Shown: in pieces, positions 1 to 12,000 of the stretch
Position numbering within the stretch: position 1 is the stretch's first letter
Layout of the letters: each line of letters starts with the position of its first letter
Assembly (NCBI RefSeq): GCF_964199755.1
Contig: NC_133900.1
Span: forward strand, 74,508,727-74,572,726
Direction: 5' to 3'
DNA length: 64,000 bases
Source: Larus michahellis
Taxonomy: Eukaryota; Chordata; Aves; Charadriiformes; Laridae
Notes under the pieces: model-generated
What the model saw: only the letters and a program-made list of their open reading frames with translations
Databases searched by the model: none
What the model was told of the DNA's origin: nothing
Position numbers and translations under genes: made by a program

Positions 1-3000
1 ACATGAAGGTATCGTTGAGAAGCCCCAAATTAGTTTCTTCGGTATTTTCATTTTAGGGAGCTACAACAGTAATTGAGAGACTTTTTTTCAGGAGTTGTGT
101 GCTGTGCTGTTCTCTCAGTGGGAGAGCCTAAAGCCCGTCGCTGTTTTCTAGGTCTCCTGTCTTTGTTTCATTGTTCTGCGTTACATGTACCTGGATTGTT
201 GTGTTTGCTGTATTAAATACATATTGTTTGAATGCCCCTTTGCAAGAGGTGTGGGCTGCCTGCGTATCAGTTCGTGTTTTTCACAGGTATTACTATGCAT
301 TCGTGTACTGAGGTGGATTGAGAACTGGCTGAAGGCAGAGCTCAGAGGGTTGTGATCAGTGGTGCAGGGTCCAGTTGGAGACCTGTAACTAGCAGTGTTC
401 CCCAGGGGTCAGTACTGGGTCTGGTTCAACATCTTCATCAATGACCTGGATGAGGGGACAGAGTGTACCCTCAGCAAGTTTGCTGATGACACAAAACTAG
501 GAGGGGTGGCTGACAGAAGAAGGCTGTGCTGCCATTCAGAGAGACGTGGACAGGCTGGAGAGCTGGGTGGAGAGGAGCCTAATGAAGTTCAACAAGGGCA
601 AGTGTAGGGTCCTGCCCCTGGGGAGGAATAACCCCATGCACTGATACAGGCTAGGAGTTGACCTGCTGGAAAGCAGCTCTGTAGAGAGGGACCTGGGAGT
701 CCTGGTACAAAAAGTTGGCCATGAGCCAGCAGTGTGCCCTTGTGGCCAAGAAGGCAAATGGTCTCCTGGGGTGCATTAAAAAGCATGGCCAGCAGGTCGA
801 GGGAAGTCATCCTCCCCCTCTACTCTGCCCTGGTGTGGCCACATCTGGAGTACTGTGTCCAGTTCTGGCCCCCCCGGTTCAAGAAAGGCAGGAAACCGCT
901 GGAGAGAGTCCAGCAGGGGGCTACAAAGATGATCAAGGGAGTGGAGCACCTCTTTTATGAGGAAGGGCTGAGGGACCTGGGTTTGTTTATCCTGGAGAAG
1001 AGAAGACTGAGAGGGATCTCATCAATATCTAAAGGGCGGGTGTCAAGAGTATGGGGCCAGACTCTTCTCAGTGGGGCCCACTGACAGGGCAAGGGGCAAC
1101 AGGCACAAACTGGACCACAGGAAATTCCATCTCAATGTGAGGAAAAACTTTACTTTGACGGTGCCAGAGCACTGGAACATGCTGCCCAGAGGTGGTGGAG
1201 TCTCCTCTGGAGATATTCAAAACTCGCCTGGATGCCTTCCTGTCCAGCCTGCTCTAGGTGACCCTGCTTTGGCAGAGGAATTGGGCTAGATGATCTCCAA
1301 AGGTCCCGTCCAACCCCAACCATTCTGTGATTCTGTGTATTTTCCACTTGTTTATTCAAATTTCAAGCTGTAATCAATTTTTACCAGTTCTTTCAAGCCC
1401 TCTCTGTTTTGCAGTAGTTGACAACTTCTATTTCAGAAATGCTTGCTAGTCATTTCATAATTCAGTTTAATCTATATTTTACTGGGTTTACTAATATTTA
1501 ATCACATTATAGTATAATATAAATTCCAATTCTGTAAAAATTCACATTGCAATCTACAATTTTATCCTTTCCCCTTTGTCTTGCTAAGAAAACCAAACCA
1601 GAATGATATGACTTTTTTCCCCATAAAACCATTTTGACTAGGGTACATTACATTATGTGCTGTTGATATATCAGCCTTCCATTATTTTTCCTAGGTTTTT
1701 TTTTATTTTGTTCCTGAAGCAGAAAAAGTAATTTTGCCCATAGCAGTGAAAAGCACTGATATTTTCTGACTTACTAAGCTGCTTTTGTTTTATTTCTGCA
1801 CTTGAATAATTATTCATGTTAATTTTTTTGTATGAACCCAATTTTCATTTACCTATTATTCTTTTAATTTTTAGTTATCATTTTAGGTCATTTATATGCT
1901 CACATGCTAGCAGCTGTTTCCACTAAAGTGCATAACCTGTCTTTGATGTCCGGAATATTTGTTTTGGACCTCTAAGTCATTTCAGATCTCTAAGGGTTAG
2001 ACTGAAGTCCTCTGTAAGAAGTTCTTTAGGATTTGTATTTTTAAATTTCATGGTTTTTTTCCTCTTATAATTTACCTTCAAATCTCCACTCCCATTCTAT
2101 ATTTAGAAAATCTAGAAGTCTAAATTTTGGGAAAAATCTAGACCTAGAATCTCTAAAAACATCAGGGAGATTGGAAGATTTTATTCTCTATTTTGAAACA
2201 TTACCGGAATCTTGCTTGTGAACCAAGAAGCCAATACTTTTTCTTAAAAGTGACATCCAGTCATAATTACCCTAAAATGCTGGTTGGACCTGCTAGTTTT
2301 AACCTGACAGAATTTGTGAAGGAATAAACCCTCAGTTTGCAAAGTATATTTCAATATTGTGCTGTCCAAATTCTAAAAAGTAACATTTGTCTTTAAATAT
2401 GAACTTAATTATCAGATTGTGTGGATTCAAAACACTATAAACATCTAGTGCAGTTGCAAAAATTTCTCCCCTAGGTAAATTTAAAGTCATTGAGCCTTTT
2501 TGAAGCATCTACATTTTCAGACTTGCTTAAAATGTAATTTCATTATAACACATCTAACTGTTTAATGTAATTAACTGTAGCCTTCTGTCGTGTTTGTTAT
2601 TTCAGTGTCACTGTATCTTGTGTAGGTGTCGTGGTTTTTATGGATAGTTTCGAAGTTAATCTTCCCAATTCATAATGACTATTGCTTGAAGTAAGCATTC
2701 CTGTTGTTTTTTTGCCATCTTCAAATGTTTCCTGTCACCTGGACACCTCCAATACGATGAAACCCCATGTGAACTATGAATCTGATTGCGATAGGCAGGA
2801 ATGTTCTCCCATGGTTGTTGTCTTCTCTGCATTCCTGACCCTACCCCTGAGTCCTATAGTTTGATCCATAAGCTACAGAAAATGCTGCCCTGTTCCTTAA
2901 TTTGCTGGTGAATAAAACAGGTTACCTAATTTTAATCAATTTAATTTGTATCTTTATAAGAGTTAGACTTTTTTCCAAGTTCTTATGTTAAAACAAAATC

Positions 3001-6000
3001 AAGACTTTTGGTTATCAACAAAATTTTAGAGGTGCCAGCATCTGTGTAACTGCCTCCCATCCTGAAGATCTGTGTGTGCTTCTCTGGTTTCAAGTTCTGC
3101 ACCACCTTGATGCTGTAGCCAGAGCTGGAATCTTCTCCTTAGAGCTTTATCCTGCCTGCCATTGGCTTTTGTAGTTTTGGGAGCGTGAAGTCTAATGAAG
3201 ACAGGATGACTTGTTAACCAGAACTGTTAGTAGGTCTAACCAGAACTGTTGTAGTAGGTCTTAAAATCTGGAATTGAGAATGTTTCATAATGAATAGATG
3301 TAGTTTGCTAATTATATATATACTTATATTCTTATACAGATGAGCTTAGTAAGGCCTAGCAACTCTCGTTTTATTGCGTGTTTTGCTAAATGTGGTTGAA
3401 AATACTGATAATCATATTTTAAACAACTTTTCTTCTTCTTCACAGCTTTTCCTTTGGCTGCAGCGAGCATGCTTGCTACTAGTTTCTTAATTAGAAGAGG
3501 TAAAGTGTAAACATACTTTGGGTTAATTTGGATTTGCTCAGATGAAATATGTTTCTGCTGTTAATAAAGTTACTATAATAGTATAATGTCTAAACTACTT
3601 GTAATTACAAGTTTAGACTCTTCAGCTACATGACTTACAGTTCCTAAAACTAAAGAAGGAGCAAAACTTTAAAATCAAATTAATGTTCATTTTATGTTGT
3701 TCGACAAATGCAATATGTCAGTGATTATGAAACAATATATTCTATAGTGTGTAGTAATAGTGTGTGATATGATTAAAGAGGTAATTCTTAGATCTTTATA
3801 GTTTAATGGGGAATTCAGATGCTAGGGTTTTTTTAAATTTTCTTCAACATTAAGTGTAAAAGAGTAACCTGCTACCTACAAACATAACTACAGTTGATGT
3901 CTTTCAGCTTAATTCTTGATAACTTAGTAATAATTACTTTGATCCTCATTTTCAGGTGTCCTAAGAGACAGCTCAAGATTTGGCTCTTTTACCAAAGTTG
4001 CGTGTAAGTAAAAGTTACGTATAATTTCGGCTCGTATTCATGCCTTCGGTTATGGAGTCTGTTAAGCAGATGTAATGATGTAATTCCTATGAGACCAGCT
4101 GGCTGATTCACTGTCACTCCACTGTGTGCTTACATTGGTACAGCTGTGTCTGAAGATAGAAGTAAATTATCTGATATGTCCAATTAATAAGTTTCACCTT
4201 CCTGCACTTAATTCTATCGGTCAGCAACTTTTTAGCTGTGTTTCTTAACTACAGCATCTCATGCTGTAAGAACGTGTTCAACATCAAGAGGTAGAGCTTT
4301 TCGTTTATTCACCATCTTCGAATTCGTGCAGCACGTTTTGGACAAGTTTTGTCTATAGGCTTTCCATAAAATTGTAAGATTTGAAATGTGCTTGGCGAGT
4401 GTAACGTAAGAATTTAAGATAAAAGCGTTGTAAATAAATCCTGTACAAGCTTAGTCTAAATTACTTTGCCAGAGTACACCCACCCCTCCCTTCCTAATTT
4501 GAAGGTCTTTATTCATGCATCTCACTTGTCCCATTCAGGCTATTTTAGTGCCTTTTTTTCCTGGACATTATGTATGTACAATTGTAGGAAAACAGCAATT
4601 TCTTGTGAATGATATTGGATTAAGTGTAATCAAAAATAAATTAATGAATTAACCTTTTAAATGTAATACATGACAGTAAAACAGGAAGTTGCCATCTTGC
4701 CAATCTGCCCAGATACAGCCAGTTACTCTCACAGTTTATTTCAATGGGAAGAGGGTAAAACCCATGATTTGTGGTGAAGGAAGTGTTGTTTAAGTAGATA
4801 AATGAATGCGAGAGACTAGGGCTGCCATTTGTTTATGCTAAATTCTACTTGCTTTCTTTGAATGCCAAACAATTTATAACACAAACGTTTCTAATAAATA
4901 ATATAATTACTATTTCCCTGATACCTCCCCCTAGACGTTTTCAGTTAAGGGCTATATTCCTCCTGTTTAATTGTTTTGAAATCAAGGGGAAGAATAAGGA
5001 GCAGCTGGACTGGACCCACTATTCTTAACGTTAAGGTTATAAGCTAAAATACTTGTGGCTTCTCGTTGTACACCGGTAGGCATGTGGACTTTGATTTTAT
5101 ACAAAAAAAATCTGTTTTGGTTGTTTTTCAGTAGGTAACTTTGTGTGATTTATGTGCATTTTAAATACGGGGATTTTTCTGGGACATAGTTGGAGTGGAA
5201 AGTGCCTGAGTTAAGCAGTTCTTGTTTCATCCTCATATTGTTTAGGTCAGGTGCCCCTACTGTCTGCAGGATCTTCCTGAAAACTATTGCCAGGGACATA
5301 GTTTACAGGTCCAAATTATGTCTCATAATTTAACTGTACATTCCTCTTGCAGTGAAATCTGATTAAAGGAAGCACTGCAGTTGTGTTTGGTTTGTCTTTT
5401 TTTCCCCCCTCCATGAGTTCTGAGAGAAGAGCATACGCAATTCCAGGCACGGCTGCTAGCTCATAGCTAGCTGATGTTAAACAACAGTAAGACAGTTCAA
5501 GATGGTTCTTGCTTTTCTAGCATCACTGATCTGGGCATGCTGCTTCTGCATCTAGTGATTACAATAGTCTGTCTTCAGTAATGGCGTTATGTCCCTTGTG
5601 GTTGTTAGATTCTTTTTATGAAGAAGTATCTATGATCAATTACAGTAATGGGTCTTCTATATCTAACTAACATAGTTAAGTCAGGTCTTTTTTTAGTCTC
5701 TGTCGTGCATTTTTCCTTGCTTTGACCCTCTTAGTTTTATCTGGAAGTTGAGAGGTGATTCATTTTCTAGATAGGAATTTTCAGGTTCCAGGATGATGTT
5801 CTGCCTATAGGAATTACTCATAACTTTTCTCAGTAGCCTGCTAGGCGCTCTGACAACTTAATGGAACTTCAAGTTAGTCGTGACTGATGCACTAAATTGA
5901 CAGCATCCCCTTCAACATGCTATAGAGCTATTGGTCCTCTATTCCTCTTTGGCAAAGAAGGGTAAGATCTGTATGTCCTACTTTGTGTTAGCCTGCAGTG

Positions 6001-9000
6001 GGACCTGGCCTCTTTCACAAATACGAAGAAGCAGAGAGCAACAGTATCTAATTTACTGTGCTAACTTCAAAAATGTGGATCGTCTGGCTGATAGTTCTGT
6101 AAGGGAAACTAAATATTTTAGCCAATGATTACTTTGGGTGAAACATCTTCCAGAGAGATGCTTCCACTTTTCTTGACTGGAAGGCCTCAAGGAAATGAAA
6201 CTCTCTCTGTAATTTATGCCAAAGATTCATCACCTTTGCTGCTTAGCTTTAGTTTGCTAAATGTTTACTTTGAATTCTTGTCGAGCCATTTTTCCTTTTA
6301 GGGGCTTGGAATTTTTCCCTTTGTGTATATTTTTAGCATCTGAGGTGTCTTACAATTTTTTTGACCTGGTAAACCCTTAATTTCTCATCTGTAAACTTTG
6401 CTCACAGTTGTGGCTGTTCCCTTTTCCCTTGGAAAAGGATTTTTAACGTCCTTTTGAAAATACAGAGATTAGAACAGGAATCACAATTGCAGTACCAGTA
6501 CAGCAGGGAAGGGTAAAATCCCCTTCTATATTGATTCCCAGGCGATGTAATCTAGTGTGAGGACCTCAGAGGATTAATGTTATTGGTAGTTAACTCTTTC
6601 CTGACTTAAAGAGGATTGAAAGTCTTTAATCTTTGTATTTAGAAAATACTTGTTGCATATGAAAGAAGGATCTATTCCATTTCTCCTACAAAGTCAACAA
6701 CAGAACTTCTATTAATTGCCATTGATTCCTTCATGCTCCTTCATACTCCGTTTGACCTACTCATAAAACTTGAAGGAGCCAGTTGATGGAAATCACCAGT
6801 TTTAAGCCCAGAAAGAACTATCGTGATCGTTTATTCTTGTGTCCTGTCTAGCCGATGCAAATAGCTCAGGCGCAAAATTGAAAGCATTTGCCTAGTGATT
6901 GCGAGGGTTCAGGTAATTCAGTTGTTTGCCCTCTGGCAACCATATCATAGAATCCTCTTCAGAAGATACTGAGCCTAATCCTAAATTTATTTAGAATTCT
7001 CTTCATATTAGTGAAAGCCTTTTCAAGATGTGAATGTTCTGATGGATTAAATTAGCAGAGTTTACTACCTTTGTTTATTCCTGACTGTTTTATCATCTTT
7101 GATAGTTAAACTGTTATTTCTGGATCTTGGGAAAAACTGATTGCAATTATTTTCCTCTTTTTGTCACCTTTTATTCATCAAGTACTAGCTGAAATCATCT
7201 GATGCTTTTGCCTTGTCTAAACCATTGCTCTATGTCTCTGGTCAGCTGTTGCGTTTGTTTTTAGTACCCTTTGTCTACAAAAGAAGCAGAGAAAGATGAT
7301 TGCTACATGGTTTTGGTTTAGATCTAAACTTGGTTTTTTTTCTCATTTATTCAAGATACTGTATAACTTATTTGAAAGTTATTATTTTAAAACTACGTTG
7401 AATGTTATGATTCGGCATATAAACCCACCTTTTTTTCTTTTTAAAAAAGTTGCTGGAATGTGCGGATACTTGGCTGGAAAGATATCCTACTTGCCAATCT
7501 GTAGCGAGAAATTTAAGAAACTGAAGGATTCCCCAATAGGAGATGTTCTACGACAAGCTCAGAGACATAGTTCACATAAGTAAGAATTTAATTCTCTTTT
7601 AAATTTAAAACTTTTTCTTGAATAGGACACTTTAAACATTAACAGATCAAGGCTACGTTTGCTGCTTTCAAAGACCTTCGGAGCTGCCCTTTCCCTATTT
7701 CCTGTATTAGCCCAGATCTGCCACTTCTGGGAAGTTGTATCTGTATCGGTTGGCCAGCTATAAAACATGCATTTTGAGCTCTTTACATACACCTGATCAC
7801 TTTGAGGAGCAGAAAAAGAAACATTTTACTTAGCAAAATGTATTCCTTGTAAATTAAGATGTTTTCCTGTGGAATTTACTTACAGTAGTGTGACTGCAGA
7901 AGTTGTCTCCTTAGTTTAGAAGTAAACTAAGCTAACTGAAATAAAGTAGTGTTACGTTCTGGAAGTTTTTCCCATAGTTTAGTTTGATTGAAGTAGGAAG
8001 AGGGTGGAAATGATTTCAGTGTTTATCAAAGGAAAGAGCTCAGTAAACAATATCAGTGCAGGAAGAAGAATGGCGGTCAAACTTACTGCTGTTTGTTTAA
8101 ATCCTTTACATCAGTAACAGCATTATGCTGTACATATGAGAAACTCATCAGGTTCTTAAAACTATTTCCTGTTTTGTTCCAAAATGTTTTCTACCTCAAG
8201 TGGTTTTTAATTGCAAACTACTTTCGGAATATCTCACTTAAACCCTTGATTCAAACCTGGGAGCATAGTGTTTGGAGAGTGAATAGTAGTCCTGCTATGT
8301 ATGTGCTAAGACCTGTTAAATCTTTATGAAGGATTTGATTAAATTCTTAAGTACTTTATGAATTCAGATTTATGACAATTTTGTCTGCAATATTTACCTT
8401 TATTCTGAAATGTTTACATTTTTATGGCATCAAATATAATTTCAGGAATTACCACTTCATACATTTACTCAGCTATAAACTCAGCTGAATTGAAGCTGGA
8501 GTTGTCTCCTCACTTCCCTCCAGTTTATAATAAGAAATTGTCGTGATCATTAACTGTTTTTGCTCTGGGTGAGAAGCTGTTTAAATGCCATTGACCTTTA
8601 TGTCCTTTCAACCAATGAAGGGACCAAATGTCCCTTCAATCTTTAATGGCCTGTTCTCTTGTATCTTTAAAATTTTACTTCCTAAGTGATAAATTCTTTT
8701 TTTTTTTGGTAAGTTCATTCAAATTGCATTTTTGTCCATACATGGTACTCTTTTAAGCCAGCAACAGAAATCATTACATTTTCATGGTCATTATATGTCT
8801 ACTAGTTGATGCATTTTGGTAATTCTCATTTGCTGTTAAAAATAGGTAGGGAGCTAAAAGATTAGTTCTTTAAAGCTGTGTTTCCATATACTTTAAAAAT
8901 ATAATTGAGGCAATAACATGGCTTAGCTCTGCATGCTCATTGTGAGAATAAAACAAAGACTAATTGCAAATGTTTTTAATATGAAACTAAAAGTTACAGC

Positions 9001-12000
9001 TAAGCAGAAATTTAAAGTAAAAAAAATGACTAGGCATTCTAGTGGCACCAAGTGGTGTCTTTCTTGATAAAGGGACATCTTGTGTAGAGGTTTGCAGGGC
9101 CATTCTGAGTAGGTAGCAAATGCTTTGGAGTATCAGGTATCAGTTTCCAGAATATTCTTTATATGATCTTACCTTTCTGTCTTAAGAGAAAATTTGTTAA
9201 TGTTTCTGTTGCTGAATTCAGCAACTCAGTAAACCTTCATGATTTGATTTCCCCAAGATAGCTCTTCATTCTCCTTTTCCTGTGCTATTCAGTACTGATC
9301 AATTACAGCAGCTTCTAAGGATGAAGGGTTTTAAATTGTGAAAGCTTCCTAAAAGGCCTTTAGAAATAACTGTAGTTCATGCTACCACTAGTTACCTCCT
9401 CACACCCTGTACTATTTGTGTCTGATGCTTTTTTTTCTGTCTGAAGACTCCCTGGGGGGAGGGATTGTCATTTTTTGTCTTGTAAAGTGCAAAATACTTT
9501 GTCCTTTTGTCTTCTGTTCTGGAGACTTTCAGGTATAAGATGAGTTTCTGGGAGGAAGGGAAGAGTGTTGGGGAAGGGACTATACAGATCTTTGCAATGT
9601 AAAGGGCGGGGGGAACCCACCCCAAACTTGTTTTATGAAGGTAATTCATGTTGGAAATAAACCATTTAAAATAGTATTTTCTTGAACTGCACATAATGTT
9701 AGTCTTATAGTTCCATTTTTAACTTTAGTATTTCTGTATTTAATATTAATTGTGTTATTTTTCCAGCCGTTCCAGTCGGAAATCTGAATTTTCAGACACG
9801 CCTTCTCAGTCATTTACTGAATCTTCTTCTCCAAGAGCTGGATTCCCACTTCCTTCTAGCTATTCAGACGATTATAGTGCAACAGATAGAGCCCTCTCAA
9901 GCTATGAACCAGTTCCATTCAGTGCTTCCCTGAATGAATCTTCACCTACAGGAATTACTGATTACACTGTTCAAGGTGTGTTTGGTCTTAATATTTAGCA
10001 GTTTGTAGCAAAATGACTCTTGTGTTTCTCTGAGATACTTCTCTTACTAAACTATGTGTTTTCATCCCATACAAACATACACGGTACAATATAGTGGTTT
10101 TGAATGAAACAGCTTGAAGTTCCCAGAGTTGTTTTTACACAGAAGATAAATCTATGTAGTATTTTGTGTTCTAACTGTAAATTAAATTCAGGGTTTTTTC
10201 ATGTTTTGTAGCTCTAATTGCAAGTAGAGATTGTAATTTAACTTACAAGGTTCAATCTGTTGTGAAACTAAAGCTGCAAAAAAACTCAGCCTGAAGTTCT
10301 TTTTGATTGGAATTAAGATGAACATGCCATCTTTTCACTGCACTAAATAAACGATAGTCTCTACCATTTATCTGCTAGCCTTTCTGAGGTTATTTCATTT
10401 TCTGCAGCAGTGGTGCTGTAACTGTATACCACTATAATGCAGTGACCTTAAACTTTTTTTTTTTATAATGTGACAAACATTTAAATCTTCTGAGAACTGA
10501 ATGCATATTGTGTTCTGTCCGGCAACAGCTGATTTTCTCACGGAGAACTGAAATGGTTTTCAAGCACTGTTCTGTGCAGCTGTTCCCCTCCCTCCAGTTT
10601 GAGTTCTGACCTCAGCTATTGCAGGGGAAACACGCGATCCTGAATTCAGGTCTCTCTGGTACACAAAGGAGGAAGTTCCTCTCAAATGCAGAGTTTCATA
10701 CTTTGAATTAGTTTGGGTTTTTTAACTGCTTTATGGAAAAGGTTTTATTTCACAAAAAAAGCCCTCTCATGCAACTCAGTTCTAGTTCTATAAAAGTATC
10801 GGATGTAAATGTGTCAAGGAAACTGTAATTATGCTTCATCACAAATATCAATAGTTGGTAAACCTTAATTATAGAACCAAGATTCTGGATTTTAAATGTA
10901 GATAAAAGGATAAAATGTTTATCAGGTGACATGCGATGGATGTAGTACTAATTCTTTGAAAGCAGAATTTGAAGCCTGAATGCAAACCTTTGAGCTTCAC
11001 CTAGATTTCTCTTCTGAAATCATAAATATAGCAAATGTATGATTATCATAGGTTTTACGTAAAGTGACCAGAAATATTTTATCCGTCAGCTGCCATGTGG
11101 TTGGTTGGAATTCCATTGGGTAAAATGAAGAAAAGGAGTTAACTGCCGGTCTTCCAAAGCAGTTTGACAAAATGAAAAGGATAAAAGGAGTGGATTAATT
11201 AAAGAGTGCATACATTCTCGGTTGCATTTAGAACTGCAGCTGTCATGCTCCTTTTCATTTGGGATTGAGCTGTAATTAACTGGCATTCTAGAACAGGTTG
11301 TAGCCAAGTTTTGGGGGGTGATGCCATTTCTAGTATTTTGGTGTTTGATTGGTTGGGGTTTTTTTCTTTCAGATCCTGCTCCAATTCCAGAAGAAAGTCG
11401 TAAAAAGAAAGGCATCACATATGAGGAATTAAGGAATAAACACAGAGAGACATATGAGGTAATGCTACCACCAAAGGCAGAAACTCCAAGCAAGTTTTCA
11501 CAGGAAAAACCAGCTAAGGAAGGTAATATACTGATTTATAGGAATGCATAGTAAATTCAAATATTGGCAATAATGTTAAAAGTGGCTTAATTCTGCTTAC
11601 CCTTCAAGCAATTTATTTTTACAGTATCTGCAGTTATCTCATATGTGATGTGATCTACAGTTTCATATTTCACATTACTTTGTTTTTCAAAAATACTGAT
11701 CTTCCAATAGCAAATTATAACTCCTCCAGCCATATTGCTTGGTGCCAGACTGAAAAATCTTGTAACTTTTGGCTTTTTGAATATATCGAGCGACCTCTTT
11801 CAGCCAGAATTCTCTGAGCTCAGAGCTACACTGAAGAGGTTTAGCTTTGGAAGGGGGGTGTACGTTTTAGATAGCATTGTTCTCTCAAAATAGAGCACAT
11901 GGCCGATGGTTTTGAAGGGGGGGTGTATTTATTTTTATGAATTGTTTCATGTGGAATTAGAAGATTTCTATAGAGGCATTGTTTGTAGAGGTTCATTTTC

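Noticed and set aside
395-1289. Several + strand ORFs and their opposite-strand shadows
   Set aside because: They are pieces of the decayed CR1 reverse transcriptase and 3' region, not host genes.
6190-6560. Possible ancient antisense LINE in an OCIAD1 intron
   Set aside because: Only scattered words agree, with no consistent order that I could defend by eye.
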